A stretch of 5,130 nt of DNA, taken from assembly GCA_946543495.1 (NCBI GenBank), contig CAMNLS010000108.1, positions 1-5,130 on the forward strand, written 5' to 3'. This DNA comes from an uncultured Selenomonadales bacterium (GTDB lineage Bacteria; Bacillota; Negativicutes; Selenomonadales; Selenomonadaceae). Position 1 is the stretch's first letter; each line of letters begins with the position of its first letter. The position numbers were made by a program, and so were the translations under genes. Positions 1 through 5,130 of this stretch are shown here, piece by piece. The notes under the pieces are model-generated. The model was not told the DNA's origin and did no database searches. It was given only the letters and a program-made list of their open reading frames with translations.

Positions 1-1
1 C

Positions 2-736
2 CCCGACTTCGATTATGCGGCGGAAATTTATTTCTTTGGGCTGGCGAAGTATCATTTATATTTCCTCGTGATTCTGATATGGTTTTATCTGCTAATGCCG
101 CTGTGGATTAGTTTAGTTCGACGCATGACGCCTGCCCGATTGATTATATTGCTTGCCGCGCAAGTTGCGTTCGATTGGTGGTCGAGCTATTGCGTTGGCG
201 CGTCGGAAAATCTCTTCGTGAAATGGCGATTGAATTGGCTTGTCTTACATTATCTGTTCGTGTTTGTCTTGGGCGGCGTGTTGGGGATTTATTCGGAAAG
301 ATTTTTTGCGTGGTGCGCGGTGCACAAAAAAATTATCAGCGCAGCATTTCTAATCACGCTGATAACTTTATTAGGTTGGTTTTATTCCTTAGTGTACGTT
401 GAAGGATTTTCTGCTGAAGCGGCAGTCAATACGGCTCATCAACTGTCGCCGCCCGGAATCTTTTACACGATCGCGGCGTCAATATTTTTCTTTACGCTGT
501 TTGAGTTCGGCAAGCTCCCTACGCCGCTGAGAACTTTCTTAAGCGTGCTGGGCAAGAACTCTTACTTCGTGTACTTGGCGCACCCGTTCGCGATACATTA
601 TCTGTCGCTGGGGCTGGGCAAGCTCGGATTAATCATGACGGCTCCGAACGCGTTAATTTTCTACGCCGTAACCGTCGCCGTGACTTTATCGGTTAAGCTT
701 GCGTGGCAGCGATTTTTTCAAGCAAGCCGACGATAA
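2..736 (+). CDS. Acyltransferase-3 family membrane protein, C-terminal part (5' truncated by window)
   Basis: The reading frame is open from base 2 to the TAA at 734-736, giving 244 visible residues. The GTG at 68 lies inside a membrane segment and is not a credible start, so the true start is upstream of the window. Visible residues 17-22 read YHLYFL, matching the YHLWFL-type motif that opens a transmembrane helix in acyltransferase-3 (AT3) proteins. About seven hydrophobic segments follow. Near the C-terminus GKNSYFVYLAHPF matches the late-helix G-NS-x-YL-H pattern of the family. AT3 proteins are integral membrane enzymes that O-acylate (often acetylate) sugars of surface polysaccharides, lipopolysaccharide, peptidoglycan or small molecules. 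The substrate cannot be told from this fragment. The catalytic histidine of the first AT3 helix would lie upstream and is not visible. The gene converges with pepD and overlaps it by 44 bases. Family assignment is fairly sure; exact role is unknown. Confidence 0.85.
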   Translation, partial: PDFDYAAEIYFFGLAKYHLYFLVILIWFYLLMPLWISLVRRMTPARLIILLAAQVAFDWWSSYCVGASENLFVKWRLNWLVLHYLFVFVLGGVLGIYSERFFAWCAVHKKIISAAFLITLITLLGWFYSLVYVEGFSAEAAVNTAHQLSPPGIFYTIAASIFFFTLFEFGKLPTPLRTFLSVLGKNSYFVYLAHPFAIHYLSLGLGKLGLIMTAPNALIFYAVTVAVTLSVKLAWQRFFQASRR

Positions 737-2177
737 GTTTCACGTGTGGCGCGACTGTATCAAGGTGCAAGCGTTCGTTCGGGCTGTGAATGTGTTCGTT
801 GGTCGTGCCGATTGAAATTATATCAAGCGCGGGATTCTTTTCGGCGAAGAAACTAGTTTCAAGCCCCGCATGAATCGTCTTGACTTCGGGCGCGTAACCG
901 TTCTGCGCCGTGAAAATTTCTTGGGCGAGTTTTAGGAGTTTACTGTTGGGATTGAACTTCCACGTGGGCGACAGCTCAGAATATTTACTTTCAAAGACGC
1001 AAAGGCGCGCTGCTTGCTCGAATCCATCGATAAATTCCTCAACGAGTTCATTGGCATTGGCGCGGGGCAAAACTTTCAACTCAACAATATTATCGTCCAT
1101 GCGCACCACGCCGAGATTAGCCGACGCTAAAACTTGCGTGGGGTCTTCAGGCGACATAAGATAAACGCCGCTGTGAATCAGTTCAACAAAATTCGTAAGG
1201 AAATCATAATCCTTAGCGTGCAAAACTTTATCGGGACGTTTAATAACTTGCGTCTCGATTTTTAAGTTGGGTTCCGTCTTGCCGTAAACATTTTTAATCC
1301 GCCGTTCAATCTCCGCGCAGATGTTTTCAACGTCGCCAGGCTTTAAATCGGTAGCAAGCACAAGCTCCGAGCTATTGGGAATGACATTGAAAGCACGCCC
1401 GCCGCTCCAACTGGACAATCTAAGCTTGCCGCTCTTAGTTATCGCCCGCATGACTTGAAGGGCAACTTTAATCGCATTGACGCGCCCAGAGGAAATTTCT
1501 TCGCCCGAATGACCGCCACGCAAGCCACTGATTTTTATTTCCATGTTCGTGCCAAGTTTGGTGTCGGGGCGGACGTAATGAAGTTCGCGCCAAAAGGTAG
1601 CGTGAACACTGCCCGCAGAGCCAACCACAAGCTCATTGAAATTTTCCGAGTCGCAGTTAATCAGGAAGCTTGCGTCGTCAAAGAGTTTTTTATCTAAGCC
1701 CAGCGCGCCGTTCATGCCCTGTTCCTCGTCGGTCGTGAAGATTATCCTAAGTCGTCCGTGAGCAAAGGCGTCGCGGTTCTTAATCAGATAAATAATCGCC
1801 GCTATGCCAATGCCGTCGTCCGCGCCGAGGCTCGTACCTTCCGCCGTCAAAAATTTTTCGTTGCGCACTAACTTTATCGGGTCAACAGTCGGATTGAACT
1901 CGTAACCTTCCCTAGCCACGCAAACCATATCCATATGCGCTTGAAGAATCGTCAACGGCGAATCCTCTTTACCGGGGCTTGCGGGCACTTCGGCGATAAC
2001 ATTGTTAAATTTGTCCTGCTCGACCTTTAACCCGCACGCCGTTAATAAACCCTTTAAAAAGTTGCTGACTTGTTGCTCGTTTTTGGATGGGCGCGGAATT
2101 GCCGCCAGCTTTGCAAACTCTGTTAAAACGTCCTCCAAAATTTCTTCACGAGCTTTATTTAATATCGTTTCGCTCAT
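693..2177 (-). CDS. pepD: Xaa-His dipeptidase (aminoacyl-histidine dipeptidase), M20C family
   Basis: A complete 494-residue cytosolic metallopeptidase, close to the usual PepD length of about 485-490. The family hydrolyses dipeptides such as Xaa-His (carnosine-like) with a two-metal centre, for peptide turnover. The metal and catalytic residues are all present: H81-M-D83 (ligand and helper Asp), D120 within GTSLGADDG, E151-E152 in TTDEEQG (general base and ligand), D176 in INCDSE, and H464 in HSPNE. GGHSG (221-225) marks the dimerisation/lid domain, which spans roughly residues 214-400 between the two halves of the catalytic domain. HAGLETSFF (436-444) is another typical M20C stretch. The ATG at 2177-2175 is preceded on its strand by GGAG about 11 bases upstream, and the N-terminus (FAKLAAIPRPS) aligns with the family start. 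There is no signal peptide. The gene is transcribed alone, leftward, divergent from the NYN gene. Its last 14 codons overlap the acyltransferase gene on the other strand. Confidence 0.96.
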   Translation of the reverse strand: MSETILNKAREEILEDVLTEFAKLAAIPRPSKNEQQVSNFLKGLLTACGLKVEQDKFNNVIAEVPASPGKEDSPLTILQAHMDMVCVAREGYEFNPTVDPIKLVRNEKFLTAEGTSLGADDGIGIAAIIYLIKNRDAFAHGRLRIIFTTDEEQGMNGALGLDKKLFDDASFLINCDSENFNELVVGSAGSVHATFWRELHYVRPDTKLGTNMEIKISGLRGGHSGEEISSGRVNAIKVALQVMRAITKSGKLRLSSWSGGRAFNVIPNSSELVLATDLKPGDVENICAEIERRIKNVYGKTEPNLKIETQVIKRPDKVLHAKDYDFLTNFVELIHSGVYLMSPEDPTQVLASANLGVVRMDDNIVELKVLPRANANELVEEFIDGFEQAARLCVFESKYSELSPTWKFNPNSKLLKLAQEIFTAQNGYAPEVKTIHAGLETSFFAEKNPALDIISIGTTNEHIHSPNERLHLDTVAPHVKLIVGLLEKIAATQA

Positions 2178-2203
2178 CTAATATCCCACTCCATTTAAAA
2201 TGA

Positions 2204-2235
2204 ACTATACAAATAACGTTAACTAATTCGGGCAA
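2204..2235 (-). promoter_or_regulatory. Weak candidate promoter for pepD
   Basis: Reading leftward, TATAGT (2209-2204) is a 5/6 match to the -10 consensus and lies 26 bases from the pepD start codon. The best upstream partner is TTGCCC (2235-2230), but the spacer is 20 bases, longer than the optimum. The -10 box is plausible, while the -35 assignment is doubtful. A perfect 8-base palindrome TAACGTTA (2214-2221) lies between the boxes and might be a regulator half-site or chance. Confidence 0.3.
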
Positions 2236-2253
2236 AGCGTCTAAAATCCTGCG

Positions 2254-2282
2254 TTGAGTAAAATTCATCGCCGTGATAGAAT
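2254..2282 (+). promoter_or_regulatory. Sigma-70-type promoter for the NYN gene and downstream operon
   Basis: TTGAGT (2254-2259, -35, 4/6 match) and TAGAAT (2277-2282, -10, 5/6 match) are separated by exactly 17 bases. The dinucleotide TG at 2274-2275, one base before the -10 box, makes it an extended -10 element. Transcription should start near 2289, giving a leader of roughly 19 bases that holds the ribosome binding site at 2294-2300. The arrangement fits initiation at the TTG at 2308 and argues against the in-frame TTG at 2254, which is the -35 box itself. Confidence 0.7.
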
Positions 2283-2293
2283 TGGCAAACAAG

Positions 2294-2300
2294 AAAGGAG
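2294..2300 (+). promoter_or_regulatory. Ribosome binding site that decides the NYN gene start
   Basis: AAAGGAG lies seven bases before the TTG codon at 2308, ideal Shine-Dalgarno spacing. The alternative in-frame TTG at 2254 has no purine-rich site upstream (preceding bases are ctaaaatcctgcg). This places the start 18 codons downstream of the longest reading frame. Confidence 0.8.
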
Positions 2301-2307
2301 CTTCGAT

Positions 2308-3777
2308 TTGATAGCGCATGTTTTCGTTGACGCGGAGAATATTCCCCCTTACGTTACGTTCAAAGTCGTTGAGCACTTCAGCAAGGAGCACGCAATAACG
2401 AAGGTCGACATCATCGGGAAGGAAGATACGCTCTCTCATAAATATCGCAACCTCGACGAGAAACTTTATTGCATTAAAAATTGTTTCTACGGCAAGAACT
2501 CGGCGGATACGTGGCTTTGCTTGGAAATAGTGCGGGCGATTATCGACGAGCCTGAACTTGAATTGATAATCATCGTTTCGAGCGATAAAGATTTTCTTGC
2601 CGCGATTAAGTTCGCCGTTGACTTCGATAAAAGAATTATCCTCGTGTCGGATGGCGCGAGTCATAAAAGTTTAATCGAACAAATGCAAAGACTAAATCTC
2701 TCGTCGGCGGCAGTCGAGCTGAAGGATTTTAATTTGAACTTCGACACAAAGCTTGATAAGCTGTCGTCGTTTTTCCCTAAGCTCACGTACGACATGAACA
2801 AATTCTTCGTGAACAACGCGGACAAGCTCAAATTTATCTTTATAGAACACGGCGCAAGTTTAGTTGAGGTTCCGTTCGTCGAGGGCATGACTTCATATCA
2901 TTTCGGGCGAACTTGTCGCGAACTCAATCTTTTGGAAGGCAAGCTAAAGAACTTCATCGAGCACAACTTCCTTAAGCTCAATGGCGGACGCGTTTATTTC
3001 ATGACAGCGGAAGAGATTGCCAAGCCTAGACCCGCCGAGCTTTTAAAGGAATACTTCATGGAGCACGCGGCGGACGTTAAAAAGATTTTCATAAGGCATG
3101 GCGAAAAAACTTCCGCGTTGGACTTCGTGGACGGTATGCCCTTTGAACTCTTTGTCCATATGCTTCGCGAAAATAAATTTGTAAACAATGACGCGACGGC
3201 TCGGAACATCGCGCAGAAAAGTTTTCTTAACGTGCGCGACGATAAAGTTTTTCTACTAAGCGAGGACGAACTCGAACGGGCTTATTATGATTCGCTTAAC
3301 GAAGTCGATAAATATTTTTATGATAACGCGGCGGAGGTTCAAACGATTTTTATCAAGCACAACGATAAACTATTTGAAATGCCTTTCGTGAACGGTATGC
3401 CGCTTGCGCTTTTCGGCAAGTACCTTCGCAAAGAAAAAATCATCGGGAAGGGTGCTTCACCTTTGAACACCGCCGCAAGGAGCTTGCTTGACGTACGCGA
3501 CGATAAAGTTTTCCTCCTCAGCGAAGATGAACTAATTGCGCGGCAAGACACACCGATTAGCGTCGAGAGTTATCTTGACGTGAACGCGGCGGACGTTCGC
3601 AAGATTTTTATCAAGCACAACAATAATTTCTTTGAAGTGCCTTTCGTGAACGGTATGCCGCTGGAAATGTTTCATAAGCTCTTGTTGGTAAGGAACATCA
3701 TCGGGAAGAGCGCGTCAATTACGAAAGTCGCCTTGAAGAATTTTCTTATCGTGCGCGACAAAAAAGTTTTCATCTGA
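2308..3777 (+). CDS. NYN/PIN-like domain protein with four C-terminal tandem repeats
   Basis: Predicted 489 residues from a TTG start, chosen for its Shine-Dalgarno site and promoter; the longer frame to TTG 2254 would give 507. Residues 1 to about 130 resemble the NYN (LabA-like, PIN-fold) domain of metal-dependent ribonucleases. A hydrophobic strand carries VDAENIP with D8 and N11, D67 lies in NSADTWLCLEIVRA, and D93/D95 lie in the SSDKDF motif. These match the acidic site of the family, so an active nuclease is plausible but inferred. After a linker (about 130-161) come four repeats starting at residues 162, 246, 333 and 419. Their pattern is YF-x(2)-NAA-x-V-x(2)-IFIKH, then PFVNGMP, then L-R-x(3)-IIGK, then VRDDKVFLLSEDEL. 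I do not recognise this repeat as a named family. A predicted helix-strand-helix-helix-hairpin order would suit a small winged-helix-like nucleic-acid-binding module, by analogy with NYN-LOTUS proteins. There is no signal peptide or membrane segment. thyX follows 14 bases downstream. RNA target and role are unknown. Confidence 0.85.
   Translation: MIAHVFVDAENIPPYVTFKVVEHFSKEHAITKVDIIGKEDTLSHKYRNLDEKLYCIKNCFYGKNSADTWLCLEIVRAIIDEPELELIIIVSSDKDFLAAIKFAVDFDKRIILVSDGASHKSLIEQMQRLNLSSAAVELKDFNLNFDTKLDKLSSFFPKLTYDMNKFFVNNADKLKFIFIEHGASLVEVPFVEGMTSYHFGRTCRELNLLEGKLKNFIEHNFLKLNGGRVYFMTAEEIAKPRPAELLKEYFMEHAADVKKIFIRHGEKTSALDFVDGMPFELFVHMLRENKFVNNDATARNIAQKSFLNVRDDKVFLLSEDELERAYYDSLNEVDKYFYDNAAEVQTIFIKHNDKLFEMPFVNGMPLALFGKYLRKEKIIGKGASPLNTAARSLLDVRDDKVFLLSEDELIARQDTPISVESYLDVNAADVRKIFIKHNNNFFEVPFVNGMPLEMFHKLLLVRNIIGKSASITKVALKNFLIVRDKKVFI
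2791..3023 (+). repeat. Protein repeat 1 of NYN protein (most divergent copy)
   Basis: Encodes residues 162-239 of the 489-residue protein. It keeps the frame of the unit (NKFFVNNADKLKFIFIEHG, then VPFVEGM, then GRVYFMTAEEI). It has GMTS where the other copies have GMP, and its distal part (LKNFIEHNFLKLNGG) differs from the conserved VRDDK hairpin. This is probably the oldest copy. Confidence 0.7.
3043..3279 (+). repeat. Protein repeat 2 of NYN protein
   Basis: Encodes residues 246-324. It contains EYFMEHAADVKKIFIRHG, FVDGMP and NVRDDKVFLLSEDELER. The end of this unit shares a 17-base identical DNA tract (3235-3251) with the same place in repeat 3 (3496-3512), 261 bases apart. Confidence 0.85.
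3304..3540 (+). repeat. Protein repeat 3 of NYN protein
   Basis: Encodes residues 333-411. It contains KYFYDNAAEVQTIFIKHN, PFVNGMPLALF, KIIGKGAS and DVRDDKVFLLSEDEL. It is the closest relative of repeat 4 in the first half and of repeat 2 in the last part. A 24-base tract at 3381-3404 recurs exactly at 3639-3662 in repeat 4. Confidence 0.88.
3562..3774 (+). repeat. Protein repeat 4 of NYN protein (C-terminal, ends at the hairpin)
   Basis: Encodes residues 419-489. It contains SYLDVNAADVRKIFIKHN, PFVNGMPLEMF, NIIGKSAS and VRDKKVFI. The protein stops right after VFI, so the LLSEDEL tail that links the other copies is absent. This suggests that the tail is a linker and that VFI closes the folded unit. 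Confidence 0.87.
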
Positions 3778-3791
3778 GAGGAGATTGAGCA

Positions 3792-4415
3792 ATGAAGATT
3801 ATTGAGCCGAGCGTTGAACTTGTTGAGGACTTCGACGCAGCGGCGATTATGAAAAAGATTGAGCGGGCGGGGCGTGTGTGCTACAAGTCCGAAGGCAACA
3901 TCAAAGACGACAGCGCGGAAAAATTCATTCGCGGGATAATCAAGCGCGGGCATGAATCAGTCATTGAGCACGCGACAGTTTCTTTTAAAATCGTCTGCGA
4001 TAGAGGCGTTACGCATGAACTCGTTCGCCATAGGATAGCGAGCTACAGCCAAGAATCAACACGCTATTGCGATTACAGCGCGGGGAAATTCGGCGGCGAT
4101 CTGACTTTTATTAAGCCGTGCTTCTGGCAGGACGACGACGAAAATTTTTTGCTTTGGAAAGAGACAATGGCACAGCTTGAAAAAAATTATCTGACGTTGC
4201 GTGCCAATGGTGCTAAGCCCGAAGAAGCACGCTCAATCCTGCCGAACTCACTCAAGACGGAAATTTTCGTGACAATGAACTTGCGCGAATGGCGACACTT
4301 CCTTAAGCTACGGACGGCTAAGGCGGCGCATCCACAAATGCGGGAAGTCGCGTTGAAGATTTATCAAATCCTTGTCGAGAAATTGCCGGCAGTCTTCGAC
4401 GACCTCAAGCCTTGA
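3792..4415 (+). CDS. thyX: Flavin-dependent thymidylate synthase ThyX
   Basis: Complete 207-residue cytosolic enzyme, slightly short for a family usually of about 210-250. ThyX methylates dUMP to dTMP using methylenetetrahydrofolate as carbon donor and FAD/NADPH for reduction, normally as a tetramer. The signature RHR-x7-S is exact: R79-H80-R81 and S89, within RHRIASYSQESTRY. GHESVIEH (53-60) carries the conserved histidines near the flavin site. R174 in KLRTAKAAHPQMRE corresponds to the dUMP-binding arginine of the Thermotoga enzyme. The ATG at 3792 has GAGGAG (3778-3783) eight bases upstream. It starts 14 bases after the NYN gene stop, so co-transcription and possibly coupled translation are likely. 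No thyA is visible in the window. Assignment is secure. Confidence 0.97.
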   Translation: MKIIEPSVELVEDFDAAAIMKKIERAGRVCYKSEGNIKDDSAEKFIRGIIKRGHESVIEHATVSFKIVCDRGVTHELVRHRIASYSQESTRYCDYSAGKFGGDLTFIKPCFWQDDDENFLLWKETMAQLEKNYLTLRANGAKPEEARSILPNSLKTEIFVTMNLREWRHFLKLRTAKAAHPQMREVALKIYQILVEKLPAVFDDLKP

Positions 4416-4440
4416 AAAATTTTTGGCGGAGAAATATAAT
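4412..4440 (+). promoter_or_regulatory. Near-consensus internal promoter ahead of rpiB
   Basis: TTGAAA (4412-4417, 5/6 match to -35) and a perfect TATAAT (4435-4440) are separated by exactly 17 bases. The -35 box overlaps the TGA stop of thyX (4413-4415). Predicted initiation is near 4447, leaving a leader of about 25 bases that carries the rpiB ribosome binding site AAGGGAG (4457-4463). This is the best promoter match I found. It would let rpiB and the phosphoesterase gene be expressed apart from thyX. Confidence 0.75.
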
Positions 4441-4471
4441 TGCCTAAAACCTTGGGAAGGGAGCGATTGCA

Positions 4472-4915
4472 ATGAAGATTACGATTGGCAGTGACCACGG
4501 AGCAGTTGACCTGAAAGAGGCAGTCAAGAGAGTTTTGGCGGAGTTTAAAGACGTTGAGTTCAAGGACATTGGCACTTTCGGCACGGAGGCGGTTGACTAT
4601 CCCGACATTGCCGAAAAGGTCTGCGCGGACGTGGTGAGCGGCGCGGCTGATAGAGGGATTGTCCTTTGCGGCACGGGCATTGGCATTTCGATTGCGGCGA
4701 ATAAGATTCACGGTATACGCTGTGCGCTGTGTCATGATGAGTACTCGGCGCAGATGAGTCGCGAACACAATAACGCTAATGTTTTGGCTATGGGCGGACG
4801 CGTTATCGGCTTCGGCGTGGCTGCTAAGATTGTTCGTGCTTGGTTGACGACGGAATTTGCTGGCGGTCGTCATGAACGGCGCGTCAATAAGATTATGGCT
4901 CTTGAGAACAAGTAA
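4472..4915 (+). CDS. rpiB: Ribose-5-phosphate isomerase B (RpiB/LacAB family)
   Basis: Complete 147-residue cytosolic isomerase, near the usual length of about 145-150. It interconverts ribulose 5-phosphate and ribose 5-phosphate in the non-oxidative pentose phosphate pathway, feeding nucleotide synthesis. Key residues match the E. coli enzyme: SDHG (7-10) at the N-terminal strand, DYPD (42-45), catalytic C66 in CGTGIGISIAANK, H99 in REHNNANVLAMGGR, and phosphate-binding R133 and R137 in GGRHERR. The presence of C66 and the plain RpiB pattern favour RpiB over galactose-6-phosphate isomerase subunits LacA/LacB, though allose-6-phosphate activity is known for some members. The ATG at 4472 has AAGGGAG (4457-4463) eight bases upstream. 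The gene lies 56 bases after thyX and 12 before the phosphoesterase, and has its own candidate promoter at 4412-4440. Confidence 0.97.
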   Translation: MKITIGSDHGAVDLKEAVKRVLAEFKDVEFKDIGTFGTEAVDYPDIAEKVCADVVSGAADRGIVLCGTGIGISIAANKIHGIRCALCHDEYSAQMSREHNNANVLAMGGRVIGFGVAAKIVRAWLTTEFAGGRHERRVNKIMALENK

Positions 4916-4927
4916 GGGGCGTGGAAC

Positions 4928-5130
4928 ATGAAAATTGGCGTTATGTCAGACACTCACGGCTATCACGAACGAGTTAAGCTGGCTGTGGAAAAATTTTTCG
5001 CGGACGCGGATTTGATTCTGCACGCGGGCGACGTTTGCTATCACGGACCGAACAACCCGAACTACAAGGGCGACGACTACAACCCGAAGGCTTTAGCGAA
5101 CTTTATCAACGCGTCAAAGATTCCGTTCGT
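4928..5130 (+). CDS. YfcE/MJ0936-type metallophosphoesterase, N-terminal part (3' truncated by window)
   Basis: Sixty-seven complete codons are visible before the window ends. The N-terminus carries the calcineurin-like phosphoesterase signature: SDTHG (D8 and H10, first metal ligands) after a beta strand MKIGVM, then LHAGDV with ligand D35. The following YHGPNNP and YNPKALANF resemble the NHGPRN and Y-P-K-VAERLN region of E. coli YfcE, a manganese-dependent phosphodiesterase of unclear physiological substrate. The later GNCD and GHTH motifs would lie outside the window. The ATG at 4928 is preceded by AAGGGG (4914-4919), which overlaps the rpiB stop codon and sits eight bases away. The 12-base gap makes co-transcription with rpiB very likely. 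Family is secure; the symbol yfcE is withheld because orthology cannot be judged from the fragment. Confidence 0.9.
   Translation, partial: MKIGVMSDTHGYHERVKLAVEKFFADADLILHAGDVCYHGPNNPNYKGDDYNPKALANFINASKIPF

Noticed and set aside
68..736. GTG at 68 as the start of a 222-residue membrane protein
   Set aside because: The frame is open to the window edge, and the codon lies just after the AT3 motif YHLYFL inside a membrane helix. The gene is truncated, not short.
2155..2664. 169-residue leftward reading frame antisense to the NYN gene and overlapping the pepD start
   Set aside because: It is the shadow of the NYN coding frame, has no family motif, and would cover the promoter region and the pepD 5' end. 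The NYN frame has a clear domain and ribosome binding site.
2791..3774. Repeat array as a CRISPR or other non-coding DNA repeat
   Set aside because: The period of about 258-261 bases is in frame, similarity is strongest at protein level, and the frame is uninterrupted, so it is a protein repeat.
3672..3953. 93-residue leftward frame across the NYN-thyX junction
   Set aside because: It is antisense to two well-supported coding ends and their 14-base junction with the thyX ribosome binding site. No motif is present.
4415..4424. AAAAATTTTT palindrome after thyX as a terminator
   Set aside because: It has no GC-rich stem, and it falls inside the -35 box and spacer of a good promoter. A stable termination hairpin cannot form.
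4450..4460. CCTT-GGG-AAGG hairpin that could hide the rpiB ribosome binding site
   Set aside because: The stem is only four base pairs with a three-base loop, too weak to call a regulatory structure without conservation.
4364..4873. 169-residue leftward reading frame antisense to rpiB
   Set aside because: It lies opposite a complete, motif-rich RpiB frame. Its translation has no recognisable domain and its length reflects codon bias on the other strand.

Overview
The window reads as ordinary chromosome from a bacterium of moderate GC content. Shine-Dalgarno sites are strong (AAAGGAG, GAGGAG, AAGGGAG, AAGGGG), genes are tightly packed, and thymidylate synthesis uses the flavin-dependent ThyX. 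I would guess an anaerobic Bacillota lineage, possibly Negativicutes, but that is an inference from style and gene content. Nothing here fixes the taxon. No RNA gene, CRISPR array, insertion sequence or prophage signal was found, and no stretch longer than about 130 bases lacks a gene.

Layout: (i) Positions 2-736 (+) hold the C-terminal part of a membrane acyltransferase-3 family protein, cut by the window start. (ii) Positions 693-2177 (-) hold a complete M20-family Xaa-His dipeptidase (PepD). It converges on the acyltransferase gene and overlaps it tail to tail by 44 bases. (iii) Positions 2178-2307 are a divergent intergenic region with a good promoter for the rightward genes and a weak candidate for pepD. 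(iv) Positions 2308-3777 (+) hold a NYN/PIN-like ribonuclease-type domain followed by four tandem repeats of about 86 residues. (v) 3792-4415 is thyX, 4472-4915 is rpiB, and a YfcE-type metallophosphoesterase starts at 4928 and runs off the right end.

The four rightward genes are closely spaced (14, 56 and 12 bases). They probably form one transcription unit starting at the promoter at 2254-2282. A second, near-consensus promoter (TTGAAA-17-TATAAT) overlaps the thyX stop codon and could drive rpiB and the phosphoesterase separately. ThyX, RpiB and PepD are housekeeping enzymes (dTMP synthesis, pentose phosphate isomerisation, dipeptide hydrolysis).

The least understood element is the NYN protein. 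It has an intact-looking acidic NYN active site attached to a repeat array that I cannot assign to a named family, and the last copies still share long identical DNA tracts. Its upstream in-frame TTG at 2254 is very probably the -35 box of its promoter, not a start codon.
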